Part shown: positions 48,038 to 57,483 of the stretch, in pieces
How the letters are laid out: each line of letters begins with the position of its first letter
How positions within the stretch are numbered: the stretch's first letter is position 1
Source of the DNA: an uncultured Bacteroidia bacterium
GTDB lineage: Bacteria > Bacteroidota > Bacteroidia > Bacteroidales > ML635J-15
NCBI GenBank assembly: GCA_902776565.1
Contig: CACYQN010000012.1
Coordinates: 62,001-126,000, forward strand
Reading direction: 5' to 3'
DNA: 64,000 nucleotides
Translations under genes and position numbers: made by a program
The notes under the pieces: generated by a model
Seen by the model: the letters and a program-made list of their open reading frames with translations, nothing else
Database searches by the model: none
Told to the model about the DNA's origin: nothing

Positions 48038-48088
48038 AAGGCGAACATAAGACCATTCAAGCTGACCAAGCCTGCGAGCCTTTTAGCC
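48032..48088. terminator. Inverted repeat between convergent uvrC and etfA
   Basis: GGCTAAAAGGC (48032-48042) and GCCTTTTAGCC (48078-48088) are perfect 11-bp inverted copies around a 35-base loop, spanning the gap between two convergent genes. There is no strong T run, so termination is only a suggestion. Similar (A)GGCTTTTAGCC sequence occurs at about 21593-21603 and 57437-57457. Confidence 0.4.
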
Positions 48089-48095
48089 TTCCATT

Positions 48096-49175
48096 CTATC
48101 CTTTTCTCGCCTTCAGTTCTTCTATCAATGCAGGTACAATTTTCTTGTAGTCGGCGACAACCTTATAGTCGGAGCAAGCGAAAATCGGGGCATTCTCATC
48201 CTTATTTATGCTGATTATCAGACCAGAATCCTTTATGCCACAAGTATGGTGAGCCGCTCCAGAAACGCCTATTCCAAGATATGCCTTCGGACGAACCGCA
48301 ACACCGCTAGTTCCAATCATAGCTTTTTCGTTGCTTACCCAGCCTGCATCAAGCACAGGACGAGTGCAACCGTTTGCTCCACCAAGAAGACCTGCCAGTT
48401 CTTCCAACTTCGACCACTCTTCCTTCGAGCCTATGCCAAATCCGCCAACCACAATGCAATCGGCCTCATTAAGCGACTTGCAGGTTTCGGTTTCCTTCTC
48501 GACCTTTGTTACCTTCATCCTGTCGAAACCCTTCAGTTCGCACGAAAAATCTTCCACAATACCATCTTTCGGCGCATAATCCAACTTCTTGGTAATGCCT
48601 GCCTTTATTGATGCAATCTGCGGGCGATGGTTAGGGATGTAAATGTCACCAAGAACCTTACCGCCAAAAGCGGGGACAACCTGTGTAAACTGCCCGTTAT
48701 CAAGAATCTTTAGAGCAGTACAATGCGCTGCAAGTCCAGTACGCAACTTTGAGGCAACGGTCGGTGCCAATTCGCTTCCAAGGGCAGTAGCACCAACAAG
48801 CACTATTTCGGGATGATAAGCCCTAACGATTCCAGCCAATGCTTCACCATACAAATCGGAACGGTAAACCTCAAGCATCGGGCTGTCGAAGGCAACAACC
48901 TTGTCGGCACCATAACAGAAAAGCGTAGGTGCATATTTCTTTACATTATGACCTACCAATGCTGCAATAACAAAGCTGTCGTTGTTGCGTATATTTTTCA
49001 ATCTGTTTGCCTCGCCCAAAAGTTCAAGCGAGTTGTCACAAACCTTATCTTCGCCAACTTCAGCAAATACCAATATGCTCTTGTACGAATTTATTTCCAT
49101 CATAAAGTCCCTTATATCTCGTGTCTGCGTTGTCTGCACGCCTACATAAATATTTTTCTTTTCCTGAATTTCCAT
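48096..49175 (-). CDS. etfA: Electron transfer flavoprotein, alpha subunit
   Basis: 359 residues. The C-terminal FAD-binding domain contains GGFGIGSKEEWSKLEELAGL, VLDAGWVSNEKAMIGTSGVA, the ETF-alpha signature PKAYLGIGVSGAAHHTCGIK and INKDENAPIFACSDYKVVAD. With EtfB it passes electrons between acyl-CoA or similar dehydrogenases and a membrane or bifurcating partner. The start shares one base with the etfB stop. No dehydrogenase gene is adjacent, so the electron donor is unknown. Confidence 0.95.
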   Translation of the reverse strand: MEIQEKKNIYVGVQTTQTRDIRDFMMEINSYKSILVFAEVGEDKVCDNSLELLGEANRLKNIRNNDSFVIAALVGHNVKKYAPTLFCYGADKVVAFDSPMLEVYRSDLYGEALAGIVRAYHPEIVLVGATALGSELAPTVASKLRTGLAAHCTALKILDNGQFTQVVPAFGGKVLGDIYIPNHRPQIASIKAGITKKLDYAPKDGIVEDFSCELKGFDRMKVTKVEKETETCKSLNEADCIVVGGFGIGSKEEWSKLEELAGLLGGANGCTRPVLDAGWVSNEKAMIGTSGVAVRPKAYLGIGVSGAAHHTCGIKDSGLIISINKDENAPIFACSDYKVVADYKKIVPALIEELKARKG

Positions 49176-49966
49176 TACTTTATTCCTGCTTTGTAAAGTT
49201 CATCAACAATACGCTTTGCAATCTCCTCGGGAGTACCTTCGATAAGTTCCGACTTACGTCCCATCTCCGGTGAAGCAATTCCACCCGGCTGAGTTGGCGA
49301 ACCTTTCAGACCGACAAAATCTGGGTCGGGCTCTATGTCGTTAGCAGTAAACACATTGAACGGCTTCTGCTTGGCTTTCAATATTCCCATTATGTTAACC
49401 AGACGTGGCTTGTTTACTTTGCGCGTTACACCGACTACTGCTGGAAGTCCGATTTCGTAGTCGATGCTACCGCCATCCTGCTTTGCAGTGACAGCAATAG
49501 TGCTACCGTCGCTTTCCAGTCTTGTAACATTCATAACATGTGGCATTCCAAGCCATTCACCAAGCTGTGCCGAAACCTGTGCCGTACTTCCGTCATCGCT
49601 TTCGTTGCCAGTAACGACAAGGTCGAAATCGCCAGCCTTACGGATTGCCGCTGCAAGTATATTGGATGTTGCAAGCGTATCGGAACCAGCGAATGCTCGG
49701 TCGCTGATAAGATAAGCCTCATCGGCGCCCATACCTAGAGCTTGCATTATGGTATCTTTCATAGTCGGCGGAGCCATTGTAAACACGGCAACCTTTCCAC
49801 CGTGCTTTTCCTTCAACGATATTGCCGCCTCGAGGGCATGCTTGTCCAAATCGCTTATTACTGTGGGAATTCCAGAACGGTCCCAAGTCTTCGTTACCGG
49901 GTCAATCTTTATCTGGTCGTAGTATTTCGAGTCAGGAACCGGCTTTACACAAACTGCTATGTTCAT
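49175..49966 (-). CDS. etfB: Electron transfer flavoprotein, beta subunit
   Basis: 263 residues from the ATG at 49966: MNIAVCVKPVPDSKYYDQIK, the usual EtfB opening. The nucleotide-binding fold includes ALEAAISLKEKHGGKVAVFT, GADEAYLISDRAFAGSDTLA and DLVVTGNESDDGSTAQVSAQ. The frame opens 9 codons upstream, but a promoter box (49983-49990) lies inside that extension. It is the first gene of the etfBA pair. Confidence 0.95.
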   Translation of the reverse strand: MNIAVCVKPVPDSKYYDQIKIDPVTKTWDRSGIPTVISDLDKHALEAAISLKEKHGGKVAVFTMAPPTMKDTIMQALGMGADEAYLISDRAFAGSDTLATSNILAAAIRKAGDFDLVVTGNESDDGSTAQVSAQLGEWLGMPHVMNVTRLESDGSTIAVTAKQDGGSIDYEIGLPAVVGVTRKVNKPRLVNIMGILKAKQKPFNVFTANDIEPDPDFVGLKGSPTQPGGIASPEMGRKSELIEGTPEEIAKRIVDELYKAGIK

Positions 49967-49982
49967 ATAATTATTTTTTTTG

Positions 49983-49990
49983 CAAAAATA
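49983..49990 (-). promoter_or_regulatory. -7 promoter box for etfBA
   Basis: Minus-strand TATTTTTG fits TAnnTTTG, 16 bases upstream of the etfB ATG. It decides the choice of start. Confidence 0.5.
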
Positions 49991-49995
49991 CAATT

Positions 49996-50252
49996 TTATT
50001 TACGAATTACGATTTTAGATTTACGATTTTGCTGACAAGATGCAAACGGACGAAAAGGCTGAAAGACAATTTCAAACAACATCAAACAATTAGCACTTCG
50101 ATACTTCGACAACACTTCGATTTCACTCAGTGCGACGGTTCAGCAAGCGAAGCTCAGTGACCAAAACTTAGAAACAATTAGAAACGGCGTACTTCGACAA
50201 GCTCAGCAACCGCCAGCCATTCAAACGGCGCAGCCATCAAACGGCGCAGCCC
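49996..50252. repeat. Cluster of dispersed intergenic repeats
   Basis: Between etfB and the TamL-like gene lie, in order: TTACGATTTTAGATTTACGA (about 50005-50030, related to 7534-7551); an inverted copy of the decamer repeat (about 50066-50092); and several pieces of the CTTCGACAAGCTCAG family (50096-50210). Two copies of TCAAACGGCGCAGCC end the cluster (50221-50250); this unit also occurs at 57543-57558. No gene is supported. Confidence 0.6.
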
Positions 50253-52598
50253 CTAGAACGGATACCCGATACCAAAATTCAACGTGAACTTGTTGACCTT
50301 GAACGGTCTAAACGATTCGAACCATTGCGGAGCATCGCTAATAGACGGATTGTAAACAGGAATACCAATGTCGAAACGTAAAACAAGAAACTTCAGGTCG
50401 AAACGCAAACCAAAGCCTGTTCCAACAGCAATCTGCTTGTAAAAATCGCTAACCTTGAACAATGCACCGGCACGGTTGTCGGCCTTGTCGATTGCCCAGA
50501 TATTGCCGGCATCAACAAAAAGCGCACCCTGCAGGAACGATACCATTGTGAAACGATATTCTATGTTGAACATCAGCTTCATATCGGCAATCTGGTCGTA
50601 GTTGCGGTGCGTATTCGAATATGAACCAGGACCAATAGTCCTTACCTGCCAAGCCCTGATATCGTTGGCACCACCAATGAAATACCTCTTCACAAACGGC
50701 AAACCTTGCGTCGAATTGCCGTATGCCAGACCAATGCCGAAAAATGCACGATATACAATGCTGTTCTTACCATTGATAATATTGTAGAACCTGTAATCGA
50801 AGTCGGCTTTCACATACTGCGCAAATTCCACTCCAAGAAACTTGTACGAATCCGAATCTCGTTGTGCGCCCGACGCCAGATATATTGCATCAAGAAGGTT
50901 TCCACAAGTCTCAAGGTTCATCCAGAAATATGTGAAATTGCGCTTTACATTTACGTTCTGGTTATTGAAAACCATATCGTAGCTGAAAACCCACAGAAAC
51001 TGGTCTTCGTACGAGTATTTTATGTAAAGGTTCTGTATCCTTCGCCTGAAATCCTCGCTGAAATCCAGGATTTTTACCCAGTAGAGTTCGATTGGGTTGA
51101 TGTAGTGGGTTATGTTTTTGTTCTTATATCCAATCCAGCTATAGCCGAAGTTTATATTGGCGATTGTACGCGTGTAGTCGGGTCGGTTCTGGTAGTTGTA
51201 CGAAAGGCTCAACTGTGTTTTCGGGTCGTGACGCTTGATAAACTCAAAATTATTGAAGAACGGCAACAACAATTTTGGAAAAGTAAGTTTTATTTCTCCT
51301 CCATATTCCAATGTGTTGAAAAACTTGGACTTAATTTCTTCATTTGTTACAGTATCAAGCAACGCCGAAGTCTGGAACGAAATGTTTGCCTTTGCAGAAA
51401 AAATCTGCGCCCCACGGAAAATATTTCTATTTCTGTACGAAAGCACACCTGCCATACCGATGTTTCCCGATGTGTTGCTTCCTTCGAGCTCTACGTTGAA
51501 CGACTGACGCTTCATAGGCGCAAGGTATATGTTTACGTCGAGGAACTGCTTGCTTATGCTCTCAAGATGTACCTCCTCAACGCTCGGCGGCGTAAGCTTT
51601 ATATTTATCAGGCGAAACTGCTTTAGGCTTGAAAGATGGCTGTAGGTATCCTCCACGTTTCGAATGCTGTACTTGTCGCCAGGCTTGAAAAAGCACGACT
51701 GCATAAATACCGAGGTGCGGTGGCGCATTTTCTTGTCGTAAGTGAACTTTATTCCATCCTTGACAAACATATTGGTATTCTGCCCCGAGGTATCACTCTT
51801 ATTGTCAAAATTGTAATTGGTAAATATGTTTACCGACCTTATGGTCTGGCTCTGGAAGGCATCGTCCGAATCCTCATCCGACTTGCGAATCAGCATAGTA
51901 AGCTTTACTGTCAAATCCTCCTGAAGCGTATCGGCAAAAAAACGCACATTGTTAATCGAAAAGTAGAAATAGCCCTGACTCTTGAAATACCTTGCCACAC
52001 GTTCCCTTTCCGCCTTCAAGGTGTCGGTATTGAAACTATGTCCGACCTTTATGAGCGAATTAATGGTATCTTGGAAGAACAATTCCTTAATCTCCTCGTT
52101 TCCAATGTCGTATTTCAACGACGATATCTTGTACGAAGGACCAGACGTGACAACATATTTTACTTTTGCCTTTTTCCTGTTAGAGAAATGCTCGCTAACA
52201 CTTACCGATGACCGGTAATACGACTGGCTTGCCATATAGGCGTTGATATTCTCAATGCTCTTGCTTTGCGCCTCGGCTGCATATATGACGGGTGCCTCTC
52301 CTATCGAATTTGCCAGTTTCTCCTTCCACTTGCGCTCCTTTCCGCTCTTCATGAAATTATATACATAAAGATTGAAAGGAATAAATCCGAGAATCTTTTT
52401 GTTGCTTTTTTGGCTTAGGGCTAAATCCAAGTCGCTCTTGTTAACGTTTTTGTTGTCGCAAACGACCTTGTTCTTGACAAGCAGATATTCGTCTTCGCCC
52501 ACAAACTTCGTAGAACGGCACGAAGAAAATATTACTGCCGAAACTAACAGCAATACCAATATATAATAGGTATATGATATGTTGACCTTGCAATTCAT
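50253..52598 (-). CDS. TamL-like BamA-family outer-membrane lipoprotein
   Basis: 781 residues from the ATG at 52598. A lipoprotein signal ends in FSSC (about residue 27). POTRA-like repeats follow in the N-terminal half (SGPSYKISSLKYDIGNEEIK; SQGYFYFSINNVRFFADT). The C-terminal ~400 residues form a 16-strand-type Omp85 barrel, with RYFIGGANDIRAWQVRTIGP (the RGF-like motif region) and a final strand KFTLNFGIGYPF. A lipidated Omp85 protein is the TamL arrangement of Bacteroidota, thought to work with TamB in outer-membrane assembly. tamB is not adjacent. The open frame begins 4 codons earlier, but that first ATG overlaps the -7 box. Confidence 0.87.
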   Translation of the reverse strand: MNCKVNISYTYYILVLLLVSAVIFSSCRSTKFVGEDEYLLVKNKVVCDNKNVNKSDLDLALSQKSNKKILGFIPFNLYVYNFMKSGKERKWKEKLANSIGEAPVIYAAEAQSKSIENINAYMASQSYYRSSVSVSEHFSNRKKAKVKYVVTSGPSYKISSLKYDIGNEEIKELFFQDTINSLIKVGHSFNTDTLKAERERVARYFKSQGYFYFSINNVRFFADTLQEDLTVKLTMLIRKSDEDSDDAFQSQTIRSVNIFTNYNFDNKSDTSGQNTNMFVKDGIKFTYDKKMRHRTSVFMQSCFFKPGDKYSIRNVEDTYSHLSSLKQFRLINIKLTPPSVEEVHLESISKQFLDVNIYLAPMKRQSFNVELEGSNTSGNIGMAGVLSYRNRNIFRGAQIFSAKANISFQTSALLDTVTNEEIKSKFFNTLEYGGEIKLTFPKLLLPFFNNFEFIKRHDPKTQLSLSYNYQNRPDYTRTIANINFGYSWIGYKNKNITHYINPIELYWVKILDFSEDFRRRIQNLYIKYSYEDQFLWVFSYDMVFNNQNVNVKRNFTYFWMNLETCGNLLDAIYLASGAQRDSDSYKFLGVEFAQYVKADFDYRFYNIINGKNSIVYRAFFGIGLAYGNSTQGLPFVKRYFIGGANDIRAWQVRTIGPGSYSNTHRNYDQIADMKLMFNIEYRFTMVSFLQGALFVDAGNIWAIDKADNRAGALFKVSDFYKQIAVGTGFGLRFDLKFLVLRFDIGIPVYNPSISDAPQWFESFRPFKVNKFTLNFGIGYPF

Positions 52599-52607
52599 TA
52601 AGATGCG

Positions 52608-52615
52608 CAAAGATA
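52608..52615 (-). promoter_or_regulatory. -7 promoter box for the TamL-like gene
   Basis: Minus-strand TATCTTTG lies 9 bases upstream of the ATG at 52598 and overlaps the first ATG of the longer frame, so translation must begin at 52598. Confidence 0.5.
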
Positions 52616-52640
52616 CACAAAAAAAATATTGCTATACATC

Positions 52641-52674
52641 AAAAAAAAAGGCGACGTAACCGCCGCCATTTTTT
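52641..52674 (-). terminator. Terminator of the FadL-like operon
   Basis: Minus-strand GGCGGCG/CGTCGCC (one G-U pair) around GTTA is followed by nine T. It lies 26 bases after the FadL-like stop codon. Confidence 0.75.
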
Positions 52675-52692
52675 AGTATTCTTAATCCAGTA

Positions 52693-54174
52693 TTAGAACT
52701 TGCATCCGAGTGTAAACGATATCTGATGGCGAGTAAAGTCTATCTTGCTCGGGTCGCTCGAAACAAGGCCTTCGTACATATAATATACATACGAGTTTGC
52801 CAAATAGGAATATGCAATGTCGAAGAAGAAGAAGTTGGTGCGGAAGCCAAGACCTGCGCTAACTAGCCAAGTATCGGAACTGCTGTTTGGCGACGAACTC
52901 TTGTAGGGGCTTGTGTAATATGCACCTCCTAGTCGCATGTTGAGTACGCCAAGCCTATATTCTGCGCCTAACTTCACGCTATGACCAACCTTGTAGTTGT
53001 TTATTATGTTCTGAGTTTCGGGAGCAAAATCATATTCGTCGCTTCTCATCTTAATCGAATTGTAGTTTGCAAGGTCGTAATCGAGATTGATAAGAAGGTG
53101 CTCGTTGGGTATGTAGCAGATGCTTGCATTTGCCCTGAACGGCGAGAGAATATTGTACTCGAACTTACCTTCGGGAGAATCGCACGATGCCGATGAATCG
53201 GCCAGCGTTGCATCAGCCCTCGGAATCCATCCCTGCATATTGCAAGATGTTGAGTATCTGTCCCTCATGCTAATGGAAGTAGGCGTATGTATTGCCGCAC
53301 CGAACCTCAACTGGTCGATTGGCTGGTACAATATACCGAGCTTGAAGTTTACACCGCTACCCGACGAATGCACATAATCGTTGAAGGTAAAGACCGTAGG
53401 ACCCGATGTCGCGCCTTCGCGGTTCTCGTACGAAATTATTTGCTGCTTGTAGCTTACAGTCTGTATGCCAAGGTCGGCACCAACATATATCTTATGCATG
53501 AAGTTGAATGCAATGGCAATATTGTATTCGCCAAGCGAACCTTTCTTGGTAATCCTCTGGCTCTGCTTTTCGCCATAACTGTCGTATGCACTTACATACT
53601 GGTCGTCAACCGAAGAAGATGCAGGGTCGATAAGATAGGTTTCCCAAGCCAGATGGCTGTAGAACGGGTCGTTGTCGCCAAGAGTCGGATAACTTATGCC
53701 GTTTGCCCTAGCAGCAAACCAATCGGTAAGCGAACCGTGGTCGTTTATACCGTTGATGCTGATATTTTCAGAAAATTTGTTGAGCTTGTTGTAGGAAAAT
53801 CCCCAGATGAAATAGGTAAGCCCTACATTGTCGTTCTTGCGCTCGATTGCCTGAACGAACGAAGCCTCATTTATGTCAAAATAGTTTGCACTGAAATCGC
53901 GGTTCTTGCTTCCAAGATACGACGATTCGGTGTTGTTAATCTTGAAACTTGGCGAAAACGAAATCTGTGTTGACTTGTAAACGCCCATGCTCGCAGGGTT
54001 GAATCCGATTACCGACGGGTCGGCACCCAATGCTCCGAACGAGCCTGCCATTCCGTTGGCACGTGCGGTACCGCTTGGCATATAGAAAGAATACCTTAAC
54101 GCGTCCGATTCGCTCTGTGCAATTGCTGCTGTGCACAGCAATATTGCAAATATGCTAAATACTAACCTTTTCAT
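52693..54174 (-). CDS. FadL/OmpP1-like outer-membrane transporter
   Basis: 493 residues. Signal peptide to IAQ (about residue 20). The N-terminal segment SFYMPSGTARANGMAGSFGALGADPSVIGFNPASMG, described here in outline, holds the NPAS/NPAA plug motif typical of FadL/TodX proteins. Long beta-strand sequence follows, ending in the barrel-closing RHQISFTLGCKF. Relatives import hydrophobic compounds across the outer membrane; in Bacteroidota they are often labelled hemin receptor without proof. It follows the Tyr/His/Ser-rich lipoprotein gene by 3 bases. Confidence 0.82.
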   Translation of the reverse strand: MKRLVFSIFAILLCTAAIAQSESDALRYSFYMPSGTARANGMAGSFGALGADPSVIGFNPASMGVYKSTQISFSPSFKINNTESSYLGSKNRDFSANYFDINEASFVQAIERKNDNVGLTYFIWGFSYNKLNKFSENISINGINDHGSLTDWFAARANGISYPTLGDNDPFYSHLAWETYLIDPASSSVDDQYVSAYDSYGEKQSQRITKKGSLGEYNIAIAFNFMHKIYVGADLGIQTVSYKQQIISYENREGATSGPTVFTFNDYVHSSGSGVNFKLGILYQPIDQLRFGAAIHTPTSISMRDRYSTSCNMQGWIPRADATLADSSASCDSPEGKFEYNILSPFRANASICYIPNEHLLINLDYDLANYNSIKMRSDEYDFAPETQNIINNYKVGHSVKLGAEYRLGVLNMRLGGAYYTSPYKSSSPNSSSDTWLVSAGLGFRTNFFFFDIAYSYLANSYVYYMYEGLVSSDPSKIDFTRHQISFTLGCKF

Positions 54175-54177
54175 GAC

Positions 54178-55803
54178 TTATCTCCTTCCTGAACTTGATG
54201 AATGTGATGATGAACTGCTCGAATGCGAAGAACTTGAACTATGCGACGAGCCTGAATATGAACTGCTTGAGTGTGAACTTCCGCTGTAGCTGCTGCTTGA
54301 GCGAGAACTGCTACTGCTTGATGATGGAGAGTAACTTCTGCTTGAACTGCTTGACGAGTTGTAGCTTCCGCTTGACGACGGTCTGCTGCTCGAACTCGAA
54401 GAACTGCTGTTGTACGACCTTGAGCTGCTTGAACTGCTGCTCGACGATGGTCTTGAAGATGAATTATAACCGCTAGAACTACTGCTTGACGAAGGTTTGC
54501 TCGAACTTGACGAACTGCTGTTGTACGACCTAGAACTGCTTGAACTGCTGCTCGATGAAGGTTTGCTCGAACTTGAAGAACTGCTGCTTGAGGGTCTCGA
54601 TGATGAGTTGTAGTTGCTCGAACTTGAACTGCTCGGCTTGTTGTAGCTACGGTTGCTACTCGACGAGTTTACGCGGCTGTTTGAGTTATTGTACGATGGC
54701 TCCTTGCTTGCATTCGAACCAGAATTCTCTCTGCTTGCTGCAGAACTGCTTGAATTTGCAGGCTCTTTTCTTTCTGTCGAACCATTGTTTATTCTGCTGT
54801 CCGATGACGAGTTTACCCTGCCATTGTCGCTATTATTTGTAGGTTCCTTAGTTGCTGTCGAGGCATTAACAGTGTTTTCCCTTACGGCAGTACTGCTAAC
54901 GTTGACATTGGTGTTATCCTTAACAACCCTGCCTGAGTTATCGTTGCCAGACGAAGTTCCATCGGTATTAATCCTAGTGGCAGTTGCCGAATTGTCTATT
55001 GTTCTTCCTGCACTAACTGGAACGGTTGGGTTCTTGCTTGTGCTGGAGTTGCTGTCGTTGTTGCTACCATTGGTAACTATTCGTGCGCTGCCAGCACCGC
55101 TTCCGTATCCGCCCATCGAACCGCGATGTCCGTAGTAGGTCGAGCTAAAGGCATTATCGTCGTTGGGACCATGTCCGTGACCATGTCCATGATTGTGTCC
55201 GTGACCATAGTGGTGGTGCCAGTACGAATAGTCGTAGTAATGGCTGTAGTACGGACTATAATATCCATAACCGTATCCGTAGTGGTGATAATACGGAGTG
55301 TAGTAGTAAGGCGAGTAGTACCACGAGTAGAAATACGGGTCGTAGTAGTAGCTGTACGAATAGTACGGCGTGTACCACGGATCCCAGAACGGGTCGTAGT
55401 AGTACACAGGCGTGTAGTAAGTACCGAACCTGCGGAAGTGCGAGGTGTAATAGTAGTCGTCGCCTATGTAGTAATAGTTGTTTTCGATGTAGTTGCCATT
55501 TCCGTCGTAGTAGCTGTCGCTGCCACCATAACTATTGTCCGATTCGGAATAATAATTATTGTCAGAATAGTATGTGACAGTACCGTCGTCGTTGTGGTAA
55601 TATCCATCATCGGCGTTATATTCGCCCTTCGGAGTCTCCGAATAGCTGTCATTGTCGCTGACGGTAACAGTCTTGGTTGGAATCACCTCTTCCTTGCTTT
55701 TTGCATAGTAGGCATCATCATAAATCTTTGTGGTATAAAGACTTGTGTCGCAAGATGCTAGGGTGATGAGCACTAAGGTCAATATGTAAAACAAATGTTT
55801 CAT
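54178..55803 (-). CDS. Low-complexity Tyr/His/Ser-rich lipoprotein
   Basis: 541 residues, not assignable to a family. A lipoprotein signal ends in LASC (Cys18). An acidic, Asp/Tyr/Asn-rich part (about 20-115) is followed by a Tyr/Trp/Pro-rich block (about 120-195, e.g. YYDPFWDPWYTPYYSYSYYY). Next comes a His-Gly block (HYGHGHNHGHGHGHGP, about 197-212). The last ~300 residues are Ser/Asn-rich, in the second half almost pure Ser with Arg, Tyr, Lys and Pro punctuation. The His-Gly block could bind metal. The Ser-rich tail looks like an extended surface stalk and a target for O-glycosylation. It shares an operon with the FadL-like protein. The Ser-codon repeats (AGC/TCG/TCA mixed) argue for real coding and not slippage. 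Confidence 0.7.
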   Translation of the reverse strand: MKHLFYILTLVLITLASCDTSLYTTKIYDDAYYAKSKEEVIPTKTVTVSDNDSYSETPKGEYNADDGYYHNDDGTVTYYSDNNYYSESDNSYGGSDSYYDGNGNYIENNYYYIGDDYYYTSHFRRFGTYYTPVYYYDPFWDPWYTPYYSYSYYYDPYFYSWYYSPYYYTPYYHHYGYGYGYYSPYYSHYYDYSYWHHHYGHGHNHGHGHGHGPNDDNAFSSTYYGHRGSMGGYGSGAGSARIVTNGSNNDSNSSTSKNPTVPVSAGRTIDNSATATRINTDGTSSGNDNSGRVVKDNTNVNVSSTAVRENTVNASTATKEPTNNSDNGRVNSSSDSRINNGSTERKEPANSSSSAASRENSGSNASKEPSYNNSNSRVNSSSSNRSYNKPSSSSSSNYNSSSRPSSSSSSSSSKPSSSSSSSSSRSYNSSSSSSSKPSSSSSSSGYNSSSRPSSSSSSSSSRSYNSSSSSSSSRPSSSGSYNSSSSSSRSYSPSSSSSSSRSSSSYSGSSHSSSSYSGSSHSSSSSHSSSSSSHSSSSGRR

Positions 55804-55819
55804 AGTGAAAAATTTTTGC

Positions 55820-55827
55820 TAATTTTG
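55820..55827 (+). promoter_or_regulatory. -7 promoter box for proS
   Basis: TAATTTTG fits TAnnTTTG, 67 bases before the proS ATG. It lies back to back with the promoter of the Ser-rich lipoprotein operon, 6 bases away. Confidence 0.4.
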
Positions 55828-55833
55828 TAACTT

Positions 55834-55841
55834 CAAAAATA
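55834..55841 (-). promoter_or_regulatory. -7 promoter box for the Ser-rich lipoprotein operon
   Basis: Minus-strand TATTTTTG, 30 bases upstream of the lipoprotein ATG, overlapping the proS promoter region, so the two divergent units may compete for polymerase. Confidence 0.45.
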
Positions 55842-55894
55842 ATAACTTTTTTAATAACTATTATTGTAATTACAAATTTTATACCAAGATAAAA

Positions 55895-57367
55895 ATGGCA
55901 AAGTTGACGAAGAGATCGGAGAATTATTCTCAGTGGTACAACGAGCTTGTTGTTCAGGCAGATTTGGCGGAACAGTCCGCAGTTAGAGGTTGTATGGTTA
56001 TCAAGCCTTACGGTTATTCGATATGGGAAAAAATGCACGACATTTTGGACCGCATGTTCAAGGAAACAGGTCACACCAACGCATATTTTCCGCTGTTTAT
56101 TCCAAAGTCGTTCTTCAGCCGTGAAGCCGACCATGTTGAAGGTTTTGCAAAGGAATGTGCGGTTGTAACTCATTACCGCCTGCGCACCAATGCCGACAAG
56201 ACTGCTGTAGAAGTTGACCCCGAAGCAAAGCTCGAGGAGGAACTCATTGTCCGTCCGACTTCCGAAACTATAATCTGGAACACCTACCGCAACTGGGTTA
56301 AGTCGTACCGCGACCTGCCTATCCTTGTAAACCAGTGGGCAAATGTAGTTCGTTGGGAAATGCGTACCCGTCTGTTCCTGCGTACTGCCGAATTCTTGTG
56401 GCAGGAAGGTCATACCGCACACGCAACCAAGGAGGAGGCAATGGAAGAAGCCGACAAGATGGTTCACGTATATGCCGATTTCGTTGAAAATTACCTTGGC
56501 GTTCCCGTTGTTATTGGTCGCAAGACCGACAGCGAGCGTTTTGCCGGTGCCGAGGAAACTTTCTGCATCGAGGCACTTATGCAGGACGGAAAGGCATTGC
56601 AGGCAGGTACTTCGCACTTCCTCGCACAGAATTTCGCAAAGGCATTCGATGTAACTTTCCTCAACAAGGAAAACAAACCCGAATATGTCTGGGCAACTTC
56701 GTGGGGCGTTTCTACCCGACTGATGGGTGCGCTCATTATGGCTCACTCGGATGACAACGGACTCGTATTGCCTCCGCATCTTGCTCCAATTCAGGTGGTT
56801 ATCGTTCCTATCTACAAGACCGATGAACAGCTTGCAATGATTTCGGAACGCGTACACGAACTTTGTGCCAAGCTGAAGGCTGCCGGCATAAGCTACAAGT
56901 ACGACGACCGCGACACTCAGCGCCCGGGATTCAAGTTTGCAGAATGGGAAATGAAGGGTGTTCCTGTTCGTCTCGCCATTGGTCCTAACGACTACGAAAA
57001 CCACACTTGGGAAGTTGCCCGCCGCGATACTCTCACCAAGGAAAATGTTGCAGATGAAGGCATTATCGACCACATCAAGAACTTGCTCGAAGATATTCAG
57101 AAGAACATCTACAAGAAGGCATACGATTTCCGTGCTGCCAACACCTATAAGGTTGACACTTGGGAGGAGTTCAAGCGCGTAATCGAGGAAACTCCGGGCT
57201 TCATTTCTGCACACTGGGACGGCACTGCCGAGACCGAGGCAAAAATCAAGGAGGAAACCAAGGCTACTATCCGCTGCATTCCGCTCGATGCCGAGGAAGA
57301 AGAAGGCGTTTGCGTTTACTCTGGAAAGCCATCGAAGAGAAGAGTGCTGTTTGCAAAGGCATACTAA
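55895..57367 (+). CDS. proS: Prolyl-tRNA synthetase, archaeal/eukaryote-like type
   Basis: 490-residue class II synthetase without the bacterial INS editing domain. Motif 1 region is [20 protein letters not shown], motif 2 is [20 protein letters not shown], and motif 3 [20 protein letters not shown]. An anticodon-binding domain ([19 protein letters not shown]) and a C-terminal zinc-domain-like end ([29 protein letters not shown]) follow. The C-terminal Tyr is typical of this type. The stop codon is followed 2 bases later by a tandem repeat. Confidence 0.97.
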   Translation: MAKLTKRSENYSQWYNELVVQADLAEQSAVRGCMVIKPYGYSIWEKMHDILDRMFKETGHTNAYFPLFIPKSFFSREADHVEGFAKECAVVTHYRLRTNADKTAVEVDPEAKLEEELIVRPTSETIIWNTYRNWVKSYRDLPILVNQWANVVRWEMRTRLFLRTAEFLWQEGHTAHATKEEAMEEADKMVHVYADFVENYLGVPVVIGRKTDSERFAGAEETFCIEALMQDGKALQAGTSHFLAQNFAKAFDVTFLNKENKPEYVWATSWGVSTRLMGALIMAHSDDNGLVLPPHLAPIQVVIVPIYKTDEQLAMISERVHELCAKLKAAGISYKYDDRDTQRPGFKFAEWEMKGVPVRLAIGPNDYENHTWEVARRDTLTKENVADEGIIDHIKNLLEDIQKNIYKKAYDFRAANTYKVDTWEEFKRVIEETPGFISAHWDGTAETEAKIKEETKATIRCIPLDAEEEEGVCVYSGKPSKRRVLFAKAY

Positions 57368-57368
57368 A

Positions 57369-57411
57369 ACAATTGACAATTGACAATTAACAATTGATAA
57401 TTGACAATAAA
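57369..57411. repeat. ACAATTGACAATTGACA tandem repeat after proS
   Basis: Four to five imperfect copies of a (A/T)TTGACAA-type 9-10-base unit begin 2 bases after the proS stop codon. Same family as 21604-21678 and 59571-59654. Confidence 0.65.
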
Positions 57412-57483
57412 CGGCAAGATGCAAAAATGGGCTTGAAGGCTAAAAGCCTTTTAGCATATTAGCCCCAAAAATCTTCAACATTG

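Noticed and set aside
55718..57424. 568-codon open frame antisense to proS
   Set aside because: It mirrors the proS codons exactly, ends in the repeat tract, has no promoter, and its composition (Val/Leu/Cys/Asn-rich) is that of a codon-bias shadow.
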